A stretch of 64,000 nt of DNA from Streptomyces sp. LBL (GCF_029893585.1 NZ_JARXYX010000045.1:1-64000), one strand, 5' to 3'. Shown: positions 7,895 through 15,738, counted from the first letter of the stretch. The notes: generated by a model from the sequence alone, not told the origin. Program-made: numbers and translations.

Positions 7895-8779
7895 TCAGTC
7901 CGAGATGAGGCCTTCCCGCAGCTGCGACAGCGTCCGCGTCAGCAGCCGGGAGACGTGCATCTGGGAGATGCCGACCTCCTCGCCGATCTGCGACTGGGTC
8001 ATGTTCGCGAAGAAACGCAGCATGATGATCTGCCGCTCGCGAGGCGGGAGCTTGGCCAGCAGAGGCTTGAGGGACTCGCGGTACTCGACGCCCTCCAGGG
8101 CGGTGTCCTCGTAGCCGAGGCGGTCCGCGAGGGAGCCCTCGCCGCCGTCGTCCTCCGGGGCCGGGGAGTCCAGCGAGGAGGCGGTGTACGCGTTGCCGAC
8201 CGCGAGGCCGTCGACGACGTCCTCCTCCGACACCCCGAGCACCGTGGCGAGTTCGGCCACCGTGGGCGACCGGTCCAGCTTCTGGGAGAGCTCGTCGCTG
8301 GCCTTGGTGAGGGCGAGCCGCAGCTCCTGGAGGCGGCGCGGGACGCGGACCGACCAGGAGGTGTCACGGAAGAACCGCTTGATCTCGCCGACCACCGTCG
8401 GCATCGCGAAGGTCGGGAACTCCACGCCCCGTTCGCAGTCGAAACGGTCGATCGCCTTGATCAGGCCGATGGTGCCGACCTGGACGATGTCCTCCATCGG
8501 CTCGTTGCGCGAGCGGAAGCGGGCTGCGGCGTACCGCACCAGCGGGAGGTTCAGCTCGATGAGGGTGTCCCGGACGTACCCACGCTCCGGGCTGTTCTCG
8601 TCGAGTGCGGCGAGCCGCAGGAAAAGGGAGCGGGACAGGGTGCGGGTGTTGATGGCCTCCGGAGCGGGGAGGGCCGGTGCCGGCGCGGCCTCGACGACCG
8701 CCGTTACTTCGTCGAGCGCGGGCGCAGCCTCGCTCTTTGTGAGCGTGAGCACCTTCGAGCTGCCCTGATCTGCGGACAT
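7895..8779 (-). CDS. sigN: SigB/SigF-family RNA polymerase sigma factor
   Basis: 294 residues with region 2 (LPLVRYAAARFRSRNEPMED, then QVGTIGLIKAIDRFD), region 3 (FPTFAMPTVVGEIKRFFRD) and region 4 with a C-terminal helix-turn-helix (TQSQIGEEVGISQMHVSRLL). It is a group 3 sigma factor of the stress/sporulation class. An acidic/alanine-rich N-terminus of about 45 residues precedes region 1.2. ATG 8779 has AAAGGGGG upstream. It lies downstream of a paralogue, and the S. coelicolor pair sigN-sigF has this order, which is the basis for the symbol. Anti-sigma genes are not adjacent. A 14-bp palindrome (8918-8931) is in the promoter region. Confidence 0.8.
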   Translation of the reverse strand: MSADQGSSKVLTLTKSEAAPALDEVTAVVEAAPAPALPAPEAINTRTLSRSLFLRLAALDENSPERGYVRDTLIELNLPLVRYAAARFRSRNEPMEDIVQVGTIGLIKAIDRFDCERGVEFPTFAMPTVVGEIKRFFRDTSWSVRVPRRLQELRLALTKASDELSQKLDRSPTVAELATVLGVSEEDVVDGLAVGNAYTASSLDSPAPEDDGGEGSLADRLGYEDTALEGVEYRESLKPLLAKLPPRERQIIMLRFFANMTQSQIGEEVGISQMHVSRLLTRTLSQLREGLISD

Positions 8780-8917
8780 GCCACCCCCTTTGGGTCGCGG
8801 GACGGTCGCGGCGGACGCTCCCGTCGGGGGAACGCAGCCTTCACCTGAATACCGGAGCCGAAGCCTCGGCAAACGCTCTTCCGGCAGAATGTCACATGTC
8901 GGCAACACGCTGTAGTG

Positions 8918-8931
8918 ACATGTCGACATGT
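8918..8931. promoter_or_regulatory. 14-bp perfect palindrome upstream of the sigN-type gene
   Basis: ACATGTCGACATGT is a perfect palindrome, flanked by TG and GA and accompanied by a half copy (TCACATGTCGG) 25 bp away at 8892. It lies 140 bp upstream of the sigma gene, a suitable operator position. Confidence 0.45.
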
Positions 8932-9047
8932 GAGATGTGAATACGCCCTGGATGAAGGGGGTCTGACGGTTATTCGACACCGAGGCTGCGTGATCCGCAC
9001 GGGTGAGCGATTCGCTCTTGACGGTGACCAGTCGAACATGTATGCGG

Positions 9048-9917
9048 TTATGCCTCGATCCGGTTCGCGGAGCGCAGCCGCTGGAAGCTGCGGGCGAGAA
9101 GCCGCGAGACGTGCATCTGGGACACGCCGAGTTCCGCGCTGATCTGCGACTGGGTGAGATTGCTGTAATAGCGCAGCAGCAGGATTCGCTGTTCGCGTTC
9201 CGGAAGCTGGACGAGCAGATGCCGGACCAGGTCGCGGTGCTCGACGCCGTCCAGGGCCGGGTCCTCGTAGCCGAGCCGGTCCAGCAGTCCCGGCAACCCG
9301 TCGCCCTCCTGCGCGGCCTCCAGTGAGGTGGCGTGGTACGAGCGCCCGGCCTCGATGCAGGACAGCACGTCGTCCTCGTTGATGCGCAGCCGCTCGGCGA
9401 TCTCGGAGGTCGTCGGGGTGCGCCCGAAGGCGGTCGTCAGGTCCTCGGTCGCGCTGTTGACCTGCACCCACAGCTCGTGCAGCCGGCGCGGTACGTGGAC
9501 CGTGCGGACGTTGTCCCGGAAGTACCGCTTGATCTCGCCGACCACCGTCGGCATGGCGAAGGTCGGGAACTGCACGCCCCGCTCCGGGTCGAAGCGGTCG
9601 ATGGCGTTGATGAGGCCGATGGTGCCGACCTGGATGACGTCCTCCATCGGCTCGTTGCGGGAACGGAAGCGGGCGGCCGCGTAGCGCACGAGCGGGAGGT
9701 TGGCCTCGATGAGCGTGCCGCGCACCCGGCTGTGCTCCGGTGTGCCCGGTCGCAACTCCTTGAGCTGGGCGAAGAGCACCTGGGTGAGGGCCCGGGTGTC
9801 GGCACCGCGGCTCCGCTGGGGTGCGGCTTCCACGACATCGGCGACTTCCTGGGGCGGCGCGGTACTGGCCGACACGGTCAACGCCACCTCTTCATCGGTC
9901 TTCATCGGTCGACTCAT
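9048..9917 (-). CDS. sigF: Sporulation-type sigma factor (SigF)
   Basis: 289 residues with the same architecture as the downstream paralogue: region 2 (RYAAARFRSRNEPMEDVIQV), region 3 (FPTFAMPTVVGEIKRYFRDN) and region 4 helix-turn-helix (TQSQISAELGVSQMHVSRLL). The length and the tadA/upp neighbourhood fit S. coelicolor SigF, which acts late in spore maturation. The start is uncertain: ATG 9917 is used, but ATG 9905 and a GTG about 42 bases further in, preceded by GAAGAGGTGG, are possible. There is a 268-bp gap to the next sigma gene, so separate transcription is likely. Confidence 0.82.
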   Translation of the reverse strand: MSRPMKTDEEVALTVSASTAPPQEVADVVEAAPQRSRGADTRALTQVLFAQLKELRPGTPEHSRVRGTLIEANLPLVRYAAARFRSRNEPMEDVIQVGTIGLINAIDRFDPERGVQFPTFAMPTVVGEIKRYFRDNVRTVHVPRRLHELWVQVNSATEDLTTAFGRTPTTSEIAERLRINEDDVLSCIEAGRSYHATSLEAAQEGDGLPGLLDRLGYEDPALDGVEHRDLVRHLLVQLPEREQRILLLRYYSNLTQSQISAELGVSQMHVSRLLARSFQRLRSANRIEA

Positions 9918-10014
9918 CCATCAAAAGCGGTCATAGCATCACAAGACATGTGCACTGTGTGCAAGCACCGCATCACCCCGTGTTGAGGGAAGAGTTGGGC
10001 ACACGACGCGGAAA

Positions 10015-10041
10015 AGCCCCCCGCCGTTCCGGCGGGGGGCT
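10015..10041 (-). terminator. Rho-independent terminator
   Basis: AGCCCCCCGCC and GGCGGGGGGCT pair around TTCCG... with a short T run (CTTTTCC) when read on the minus strand. It ends the Dabb operon (10123-10592). Confidence 0.85.
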
Positions 10042-10122
10042 GTGCAGCGCGGCACCTGAGTGCTGCCCTGGCGCTGCCAATGGTGGTGTCCTGGTACTGC
10101 CTGGTGGGGACCTGCTGGTGCC

Positions 10123-10416
10123 CTAGTACTCGTAGTCCGCGATCACCCAGGTGGCGAACTCTTTCCACAGGGCCGCGCCCGCCTGGTGCTCCGGATGCTC
10201 CACGTACCGGCGCAGCGCGGCCGCGTCCTCGAAGCCGGAGTTGATGGCGAAGTCGTACGCGATGGGGCGGTCGCTGAGGTTCCAGCCGAGCTCCCAGAAA
10301 CGGACCTCGGGGATCTTGCCGTCGAGGGACCGGAAGGCCTCCTCGCCCTTCACCACGCGCGGATCGTCGCGCTCGACGCCCTCGTCGAGCTTGAAGAGGA
10401 CCAGGTGGCGGATCAT
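10123..10416 (-). CDS. Dabb-family (stress-responsive alpha/beta barrel) protein
   Basis: 97 residues forming one ferredoxin-like dimeric barrel domain, with the family start MIRHLVLFKL and a central GWNLSDRPIAYDFAINSGFED. Members include stress proteins and small cyclases or decarboxylases; the substrate cannot be inferred here. AGGGAGGAAATTC precedes ATG 10416. The start overlaps the stop of the upstream membrane protein gene (ATGA), so the two are translationally coupled. A strong terminator follows. Confidence 0.9.
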   Translation of the reverse strand: MIRHLVLFKLDEGVERDDPRVVKGEEAFRSLDGKIPEVRFWELGWNLSDRPIAYDFAINSGFEDAAALRRYVEHPEHQAGAALWKEFATWVIADYEY

Positions 10417-10592
10417 GAATTTCCTCCCTGAGCGACCCAGGACATGAAGTCGCCGATGGACTTCGCGGCGTCCGATACGCCCTCGAAGGCTATCTGGACG
10501 TAGTCCGCGGCCTTGGCGGGGTCCGTGATGATCACGTACAGCGCGAAGACCACGACTACATAGACGGCGATCTTCTTCGAGTTCACCGCCAT
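10413..10592 (-). CDS. Small conserved membrane protein
   Basis: 59 residues: a short basic N-terminus (NSKK), one hydrophobic helix (IAVYVVVVFALYVIITDP), then an amphipathic helix (AADYVQIAFEGVSDAAKSIG). No known enzyme motif. GGGGAGG lies upstream of ATG 10592, and the stop overlaps the Dabb start by four bases. It may be a membrane partner of the Dabb protein (inference from coupling only). Confidence 0.75.
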   Translation of the reverse strand: MAVNSKKIAVYVVVVFALYVIITDPAKAADYVQIAFEGVSDAAKSIGDFMSWVAQGGNS

Positions 10593-10663
10593 TGCGGCCT
10601 CCCCTGTCTCCCCTGTCACTGAAGCGGGCGCTGATACGCCCCGACGAGCGCACATGATCGCAC

Positions 10664-10693
10664 GAAGGGCCCCGTCTGACGACGGGGCCCTTC
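10664..10693 (-). terminator. Terminator after tRNA-Ser(CGA)
   Basis: A perfect 13-bp stem, GAAGGGGCCCCGTC-type arms around TGAC, lies directly downstream of the tRNA on the minus strand. Confidence 0.75.
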
Positions 10694-10698
10694 TCGCG

Positions 10699-10783
10699 CG
10701 GTAGCGGAGGGATTTGAACCCTCGGTGACTTGCGCCACACTCGCTTTCGAGGCGAGCTCCTTCGGCCGCTCGGACACGCTACC
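10699..10783 (-). tRNA. tRNA-Ser(CGA)
   Basis: Cloverleaf on the minus strand with acceptor GGTAGCG/CGCTACC, anticodon stem CTCGC/GCGAG, loop CTCGAAA (anticodon CGA), a long variable arm typical of serine, T-loop GGGTTCAAATCCC, and discriminator G. CCA is not encoded. It reads UCG codons. Confidence 0.95.
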
Positions 10784-10846
10784 GAGGGAGACCTTACAGC
10801 ACCGATGGGCGTGGTTTGAAATCCGTTTCGCGGGCCGCGGCGACGG

Positions 10847-11329
10847 TCAGCGGGCGCGGAAGAAGTCGGTGAGGATCGCGGCGCACTCCTCGGCGAGCAC
10901 GCCCTCGATCACCTCGGGCCGGTGGTTGAGCCGCCGGTCGCGGACGACGTCCCAGAGGGAGCCGGCCGCGCCCGCCTTCTCGTCCCGGGCGCCGTAGACC
11001 ACCCGGTCCACCCGGGACTGCACGAGGGCGCCCGCGCACATCGTGCAAGGCTCCAACGTCACGACCAGCGTGCAGCCGGACAGTCGCCACTGGCCCGCCC
11101 GTATCCCACCGCCCCCCTCGCCGGAGGCGCTTCGCGCCGCGGCGTTCAGTGCGGCGGCGCCCCGCCGGACGGCGAGGATCTCCGCGTGGGCCGTGGGGTC
11201 GCCGGTGGCCTCGCGTTCGTTGTGTCCGGCCGCGAGCACGGTCGTACCGTCCGGGGACAGCAGGACGGCACCGACAGGGACGTCCCCGCCACGGCCGGCC
11301 TGCTCGGCCTCGGCCAGGGCGAGCCGCAT
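10847..11329 (-). CDS. tadA: tRNA(adenine34) deaminase TadA
   Basis: 160 residues of the cytidine-deaminase fold. Zinc ligands and catalytic Glu are in TAHAEI (residues 46-51), with the second zinc motif in LEPCTMCAG near residue 92. It converts A34 to inosine in tRNA-Arg(ACG). ATG 11329 is used; homologues usually have about 10-15 extra residues, and the frame is open upstream (…PPDPVRDRWRAA), so a non-ATG start near 11380 is possible. It follows the TadA-associated gene by about 56 bp on the same strand. A glycine-rich insert (SGEGGGG) sits between the two zinc motifs. Confidence 0.92.
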   Translation of the reverse strand: MRLALAEAEQAGRGGDVPVGAVLLSPDGTTVLAAGHNEREATGDPTAHAEILAVRRGAAALNAAARSASGEGGGGIRAGQWRLSGCTLVVTLEPCTMCAGALVQSRVDRVVYGARDEKAGAAGSLWDVVRDRRLNHRPEVIEGVLAEECAAILTDFFRAR

Positions 11330-11385
11330 CGCGGCCCGCCAGCGGTCGCGTACCGGGTCCGGCGGTTCTTGGAAGCCCTGGTCGG

Positions 11386-11907
11386 TCAGCGGACGGTCTC
11401 CAGGGTCTCCGAGGCGCCGAGGGACTCGGCGATCTCGGTGAGCGCATCCGTGGACAGCGCCTTGAGCACCTTCACGCCGACGCCGAGGTCGTCGAGGATC
11501 CCGGGGTCGCCGACGGGGCCGTGCGGTACCGCGTCGGCCGAGGCGCCGCCCTCGGTGTCGTCGTCCTCACCGTCCTCGGTCCCGTCGAGGTCGAGGGAGT
11601 CCAGATCGGCGACGTCGTCGTCCGGATTCCGGCCGAGCAGTTCGTCGGTGAGCAGGATCTCCCCGTACGAACTACGAGCGGCGGCGGCGGCGTCCGAGAC
11701 GTAGATACGAGGGTCGTCCTCACCGTCGATCCGGACGACGCCGAACCAGGCGTCCTCCTGCTCGATGAGCACCAGCACCGTGTCGTCCTCCGGCGAGGCT
11801 TCACGGGCCAGGTCGGCGAGATCCGACAGGGTCTCCACATCGTCGAGCTCTGTGTCGCTCGCTTCCCACCCGTCTTCGGTGCGCGCGAGCAGTGCGGCGA
11901 AGTACAC
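11386..11907 (-). CDS. tRNA adenosine deaminase-associated protein
   Basis: 173 residues from GTG 11907, which has GGGAGAG at good spacing; ATG 11928 is the alternative. The N-terminal half (YFAALLARTEDGWEASDTEL and VLVLIEQEDAWFGVVRIDGE) is the conserved actinobacterial domain that always sits next to tadA. An acidic disordered stretch (DLDGTEDGEDDDTEGG) follows, then a helical end (LKALSTDALTEIAESLG). It is upstream of tadA in one operon. The biochemical role is not established; a TadA partner is inferred from fixed neighbourhood. Confidence 0.85.
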   Translation of the reverse strand: MYFAALLARTEDGWEASDTELDDVETLSDLADLAREASPEDDTVLVLIEQEDAWFGVVRIDGEDDPRIYVSDAAAAARSSYGEILLTDELLGRNPDDDVADLDSLDLDGTEDGEDDDTEGGASADAVPHGPVGDPGILDDLGVGVKVLKALSTDALTEIAESLGASETLETVR

Positions 11908-12405
11908 CGTGACTCTCCCACTGGTCATAGGCGTGCCGGTTGGGGGTCCCCCCGGCGGAGGTTGCGGGGCGGGGAGAGCTGGTGCTCCGAGCCCACCCAC
12001 TCGGAATCGTGGCAGAAACAAGACGCTCAGGGGAGGTCTTCGGCTCCCTGTGTCTCCGGCTGCCGCCGATCTCCTGGCAGCCGAGGGCCCGTCGAGGTCT
12101 CACCAGCGCACTCGTTGCCGCCAACAGCGGATCGTACGCGGCTTTTCCAGGCGTCCGCGCGCGACCACGCACACAACGCCCACGCGTCCCGTGATCTTCC
12201 CCTGGTGGCCGCCTGCCGGGCGTGTCCCGGTCCTCAGCGGTCCCGCAGCGGCCCAAGAGGGGGATCGCCGGCCCTCAGCGGGGGATCACCAGCGGATCAC
12301 CAGCGAAATACCGGCCGATCGCCAAACCGATACCGGCCGATCGCCAAACCGATACCGGCCGATCCCCGGCGTCATACCGGCGATCGCCGGCGGGATCCCG
12401 GCCGA
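11908..12405. other. Gene-free leader/repeat region
   Basis: About 500 bp without a supportable gene. The half next to the 11907 start is GC-rich with a perfect 8-bp stem (CGGCTGCC and GGCAGCCG, 12057-12083) and reads as a long 5' leader of the TadA-partner/tadA mRNA on the minus strand. The other half holds a 22-bp tandem repeat array (12308-12415). Confidence 0.5.
12057..12083 (-). promoter_or_regulatory. Hairpin in probable tadA-operon leader
   Basis: CGGCTGCC and GGCAGCCG form a perfect 8-bp stem around an 11-base loop, 150 bp upstream of the GTG at 11907. It matches no riboswitch I recognise. Confidence 0.35.
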
Positions 12406-12415
12406 TCACCAGCGG
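12308..12415. repeat. 22-bp tandem repeat array
   Basis: Five units based on ATACCGGCCGATCGCCAAAC plus CG. The first two are identical, later ones are diverged and lose one base. It runs over the stop codon of the 12406-12888 gene, just as the 2759 array runs over two stop codons. Confidence 0.85.
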
Positions 12416-12888
12416 AAGGTGCGCATGCGCATCGCGTGCCTGAGGCGGGCGGTCTTCGCCCGGCGGGGCTGGACGCGGTCACGCAGTTCGCGGGCCGCGG
12501 CCAGGTCGCGCAGGAACTGGGCCCGGCGTCGTCGGCGCTCGGCGTCGGTCTCCGGACCGTCCGGCCGATGCAGCAGACCGGGAATCTCCGGCCTTCCGTG
12601 AGAACCCGGGTTCCCCGGGTTCCCCGGGCTCTTCTGATTCCGCGGGTTCTCCGGGCTCTCCGAGCCAGTCAGTTTTCCCGGGTTCCCTGGATTCCCCGGG
12701 TTCCCTGGATTCCCCGGACTCCTGGGACCGCCCGACCGGCCCAGTGCGCCCGGCCTCCCCGTACCGCCCGGCGACTCCGGTGCGTTCGAGGTGGAGGACG
12801 TGTTCGAGGTGGAGGACGTGTTCGGCTGTCGGCGTGTCCCCGGCGGTGTGCGCGGCGACGGATCCTTGCGGGTTTCCCGGCCAGGCAT
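12406..12888 (-). CDS. Conserved Streptomyces protein with collagen-like variable region
   Basis: 160 residues. The last 45 (ERRRRRAQFLRDLAAARELR, then RVQPRRAKTARLR, then HAMRMRTFRW) are basic, helical and look conserved, a form I recall from Streptomyces hypotheticals. The preceding 110 residues are low complexity, with SSTSNTSSTSN repeats and long (GNP) runs resembling collagen G-x-P triplets. The low-complexity DNA consists of 9-bp and 18-bp tandem units (12604-12720, 12787-12825). ATG 12888 has no strong ribosome site. The function is unknown; the basic tail suggests nucleic acid or ribosome binding (inference). Confidence 0.6.
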   Translation of the reverse strand: MPGRETRKDPSPRTPPGTRRQPNTSSTSNTSSTSNAPESPGGTGRPGALGRSGGPRSPGNPGNPGNPGNPGKLTGSESPENPRNQKSPGNPGNPGSHGRPEIPGLLHRPDGPETDAERRRRRAQFLRDLAAARELRDRVQPRRAKTARLRHAMRMRTFRW

Positions 12889-13016
12889 AGGTTCATCACC
12901 CCAATCCGTCCCTCCCGCTTTCCCCCGAACGGGCGTTTTGACGCCAATGAACCGATGACGGGCGGACGTGAGCCGTGCCCGGTCCGTCCAGGGGCACCGG
13001 GCCCACCCCGCCCGGT

Positions 13017-13022
13017 TACTGT
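13017..13022 (+). promoter_or_regulatory. Leaderless -10 of upp (TACTGT)
   Basis: TACTGT lies seven bases before the upp ATG and no Shine-Dalgarno is visible. Confidence 0.55.
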
Positions 13023-13029
13023 TGTCGCC

Positions 13030-13665
13030 ATGCGTCTCCACGTCGTCGACCACCCCCTGGTCGCCCACAAGCTCACCGCGCTGCGCGACCAGCGCACCGA
13101 CTCCGCGACCTTCCGCCGCCTCGCCGACGAGCTGGTCACCCTGCTCGCCTACGAGGCCACGCGCGACGTACGCACCGAACAGGTCGACATCACGACGCCG
13201 GTCACCGCGACCACCGGGGTCAAGCTGTCCTACCCGCGCCCGCTGGTGGTGCCGATCCTGCGGGCCGGCCTCGGCATGCTGGACGGCATGATGCGGCTGC
13301 TGCCGTCCGCCGAGGTGGGCTTCATGGGCATGATCCGCAACGAGGAGACGCTGCAGGCCTCCACGTACGCCACGCGCATGCCGGAGGACCTCTCCGGCCG
13401 CCAGGTGTACGTCCTCGACCCGATGCTCGCCACCGGCGGCACGCTGGTCGCGGCGATCCGCGAGTTGATCAGGCGCGGCGCCGACGATGTCACCGCTGTG
13501 GTGCTGCTGGCCGCCCCGGAGGGCGTGGAGATCATGGAGCGCGAACTCGCGGGCACTCCGGTCACGGTGGTCACGGCCGCGGTCGACGACCACCTCAACG
13601 AGCACGGCTACATCGTCCCGGGCCTGGGCGACGCGGGGGACCGGCTGTACGGCGCGGCCGAGTAG
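13030..13665 (+). CDS. upp: Uracil phosphoribosyltransferase
   Basis: 211 residues, standard length. It makes UMP from uracil and PRPP in pyrimidine salvage. The PRPP loop is VYVLDPMLATGGT near residue 125, and the conserved C-terminal uracil-binding segment is GYIVPGLGDAGDRLYG. RAGLGM at residues 75-80 is the usual family motif. ATG 13030 is leaderless. It is monocistronic, with a convergent LytR_C gene downstream. Confidence 0.97.
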   Translation: MRLHVVDHPLVAHKLTALRDQRTDSATFRRLADELVTLLAYEATRDVRTEQVDITTPVTATTGVKLSYPRPLVVPILRAGLGMLDGMMRLLPSAEVGFMGMIRNEETLQASTYATRMPEDLSGRQVYVLDPMLATGGTLVAAIRELIRRGADDVTAVVLLAAPEGVEIMERELAGTPVTVVTAAVDDHLNEHGYIVPGLGDAGDRLYGAAE

Positions 13666-13732
13666 GCAGCGGACTCCGCATCACCGGGATCCGCATCACC
13701 GGGCTCCGGCCCGGTTCTCCCGGTACGACTGT

Positions 13733-14383
13733 TCAGCAGGTCTTTTTCGACGAGGTGGATGTCGGCTGCGGCGCGGCCATCCTGGCCAGGGCCTTGGCGG
13801 CGTCCGTCTTCGGCGTGAGGGTCTTGAAGCCGGTGCCGATGATCAGGTCGAGGTCCGTGCCCTTGCGGGTCGCGTCGGTGCGCTGCTCGGCGGCGCTGAG
13901 CTGGGCGGCGAGGACCGGCAGTGAGGTGTTCAGGGAGGACGTGGGGCCGAGCAGTACCCCGGCGCCCTTGACCTTCTTGTCGAACTGCTTGGTCGCGTTG
14001 CCCACGTCGCCGATCTTGAAGCCGCGCTTCTTCAGCTCGTCCGCGGTCTGCTTGGCGAGTCCGCCGCGGGGCGTCGCGTTGAACACGTTGACCGTGATCC
14101 GCCCCGGCTCGACCCGAGTGCTGATACCGGCGGAGGCAGAGGCGAAGGGGGTTGCCCGGGTGCCGCAGTCCGCCTTGGGACCGGCCGCCACGGCCTTCTT
14201 GCCGCCGCCGGTGAAGACGTCGATGAGCTGCAGGGTGCCCCAGCCGGCCAGGCCGAGTGCGGCGACGGAGGCCACCAGTCCGAACGCGAGCCTTACGTGC
14301 CGCCGGGGTCGGCGCATCCGGGGGTACTTGTCTCCCGTGATCCGGTACTTACCGCCCATGCCGGGGGGAGTCAGCATGCTCAT
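13733..14383 (-). CDS. Membrane-anchored LytR C-terminal domain protein
   Basis: 216 residues: a short basic cytoplasmic tail, one membrane helix (LAFGLVASVAALGLAGWGTL, about residues 32-51), then an extracellular LytR_C domain (ITVNVFNATPRGGLAKQTAD to the C-terminus). LytR_C domains accompany cell-wall glycopolymer ligases, but the LCP catalytic domain is missing, so this is the stand-alone form. TACGCT six bases before ATG 14383 marks a leaderless start. It is convergent with upp. Confidence 0.85.
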   Translation of the reverse strand: MSMLTPPGMGGKYRITGDKYPRMRRPRRHVRLAFGLVASVAALGLAGWGTLQLIDVFTGGGKKAVAAGPKADCGTRATPFASASAGISTRVEPGRITVNVFNATPRGGLAKQTADELKKRGFKIGDVGNATKQFDKKVKGAGVLLGPTSSLNTSLPVLAAQLSAAEQRTDATRKGTDLDLIIGTGFKTLTPKTDAAKALARMAAPQPTSTSSKKTC

Positions 14384-14482
14384 GGGCGCAGCGTAGTGCG
14401 CCAGGGCGGCGATTCCTACTAGATGATCATTAGACGCCGCACAGTCCAACCCAAAAGGGCCAACCAGTCACCGAACGGTGGT

Positions 14483-14779
14483 TCAGTCGAGTTCCAGCAC
14501 GCGTGCGTGCAGCACCTGGCGCTGCTGGAGTGCCGCCCGGACCGCGCGGTGCAGTCCGTCCTCCAGATAGAGGTCGCCCTGCCACTTCACGACATGCGCG
14601 AAGAGGTCGCCGTAGAACGTGGAGTCCTCGGCGAGCAGGGTTTCCAGGTCGAGCTGGCCCTTGGTCGTCACCAACTGATCGAGGCGGACCGGGCGCGGCG
14701 CGACGTCCGCCCACTGCCGGGTGCTTTCCCGGCCGTGATCGGGGTACGGCCGGCCGTTTCCGATGCGCTTGAAGATCAC
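14483..14779 (-). CDS. VapB-annotated / ParB-like conserved protein
   Basis: 98 residues from GTG 14779, leaderless (TAGGCT six bases upstream). The C-terminal half contains WQGDLYLEDGLHRAVRAAL, resembling the DGxHR box of ParB/sulfiredoxin-like folds. I recall near-identical Streptomyces proteins being labelled type II antitoxin VapB, yet no toxin gene is next to it and no ribbon-helix-helix is obvious. The role is therefore open; a chromosomal housekeeping role is more likely than a toxin-antitoxin pair. Confidence 0.7.
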   Translation of the reverse strand: MIFKRIGNGRPYPDHGRESTRQWADVAPRPVRLDQLVTTKGQLDLETLLAEDSTFYGDLFAHVVKWQGDLYLEDGLHRAVRAALQQRQVLHARVLELD

Positions 14780-14961
14780 ACGGAAAGCCTACCGGTCGAG
14801 ACGTTCCGGGCGCAGCCTCCCGGCTCGGGCCGCGTGGGCCAAGTACGTGAAGATCATTGCCCATACCGGTCAAAAGGTGAGGGATGCCGGCGGCTGAGGG
14901 ACAGCGGCGCACCCGGAGAACGTGAACCGGTGATCCGGACACCGCGGCGCCCGGATCCTGG

Positions 14962-15122
14962 TCAGCCGTGTCCCGGCTCCTTCGCCGGGGTCATCCGGGG
15001 CATCCGGGTCGTCGGAGTCGTCGGCTGCGGCGCCGGTTTCTTCGTGGTTTCCGGCTTCGGTGTGTTGCGTACGACCTCGGCGCGCAGCAGGCGCGCAGGA
15101 CTGCGTACGGGTCTGTGGGCAT
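14962..15122 (-). pseudogene. Small conserved protein gene with 1-base deletion
   Basis: ATG 15122 opens a frame reading MPTDPYAVLRA. The next segment that makes sense (LLRAEVVRNTPKPETTKK, ending GHG at 14962) is in another frame. Adding one base in the GCGCGCCTGCTGCGCGC stretch near 15092 restores a single ~53-residue protein. It is either a true frameshift or a sequencing/assembly slip. It lies directly downstream of another gene with a 1-base frameshift. Confidence 0.55.
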
Positions 15123-15179
15123 GCCTGAGTTCCTTGTTCCTTGCCTCGTAGCTGCTGGCCGACGGAAGGAGACGGCCTG

Positions 15180-15501
15180 TCAGCAGCGCAGGACCACGGA
15201 GCGCAAGGCACGCACGGCGTACGGCGGAAAGGGCGACGCGGGAAGGGGGTGACCGCCCTCCGGTGCAACGGGCGCCGGGGACGGGACAAACGCGGGGTGC
15301 AGGGGTACGACGGCTCGGCGGACGGCGCCGGCCGGTGGCCGTACGGTCGCGTCCAGGACGTCGTACTCGACGGTCTCCGGGGACGCGACGGGCGCCGAGT
15401 GCACCGCGGCATGGGCGCCCCCCCGGCACGAGGACGGCGAGCAGCAGCACGAGCACCCGCAGCCAGGTCCGGCCGCGCGGCACACTTCGTACGGCGCTCA
15501 T
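15180..15501 (-). pseudogene. Small secreted protein gene with G7 homopolymer frameshift
   Basis: ATG 15501 starts a signal peptide (RTWLRVLVLLLAVLVPGG). Right after it lies a run of seven C on the plus strand (15418-15424). With six, the frame would continue as AHAAVHSAPVASPETVEY and end at 15180 with RALRSVVLRC, about 106 residues. With seven it shifts out. The protein would be secreted; its function is unknown. The homopolymer makes this a candidate slippage site or an assembly error. Confidence 0.6.
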
Positions 15502-15579
15502 GCGGGGTCATCTCCCCGTGACACGCCGGTCGGTGAGCACGTCGGGGCGCAAACCACCCGTCCGGCGGACGCCACCGGT

Positions 15580-15738
15580 TCACAGCGCGCGCGGAACCTG
15601 ACGGGCTCGGCCCCGGATGGTCGGCGCGGTGACGATCTCGACGACGCCGACCGCGACCAGCCGGATACCACCGACCTGGGTGAGGACCGCGACCGACTCG
15701 ACCGTCTCCCTGGGGGAGCCGGTCGGGGTCTCGGCCAT
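15580..15738 (-). CDS. Small hypothetical protein
   Basis: 52 residues from ATG 15738 with AGCAGGGAT upstream. The sequence begins MAETPTGSPRETVESVAVL and has a hydrophobic middle (GGIRLVAVGVVEIVTAP). GC3 is high across the frame. No family is recognised. Support rests on codon bias and the ribosome binding site alone. Confidence 0.45.
   Translation of the reverse strand: MAETPTGSPRETVESVAVLTQVGGIRLVAVGVVEIVTAPTIRGRARQVPRAL

Noticed and set aside
11908..12230. Known riboswitch (c-di-AMP or cobalamin type) upstream of the TadA-partner gene
   Set aside because: No consensus core of these classes could be found by eye; only a simple hairpin is supported.
12889..13605. N-terminal extension of the collagen-like gene across upp
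   Set aside because: The frame stays open but lies antisense to upp, and its sequence has no domain. ATG 12888 is the better start.
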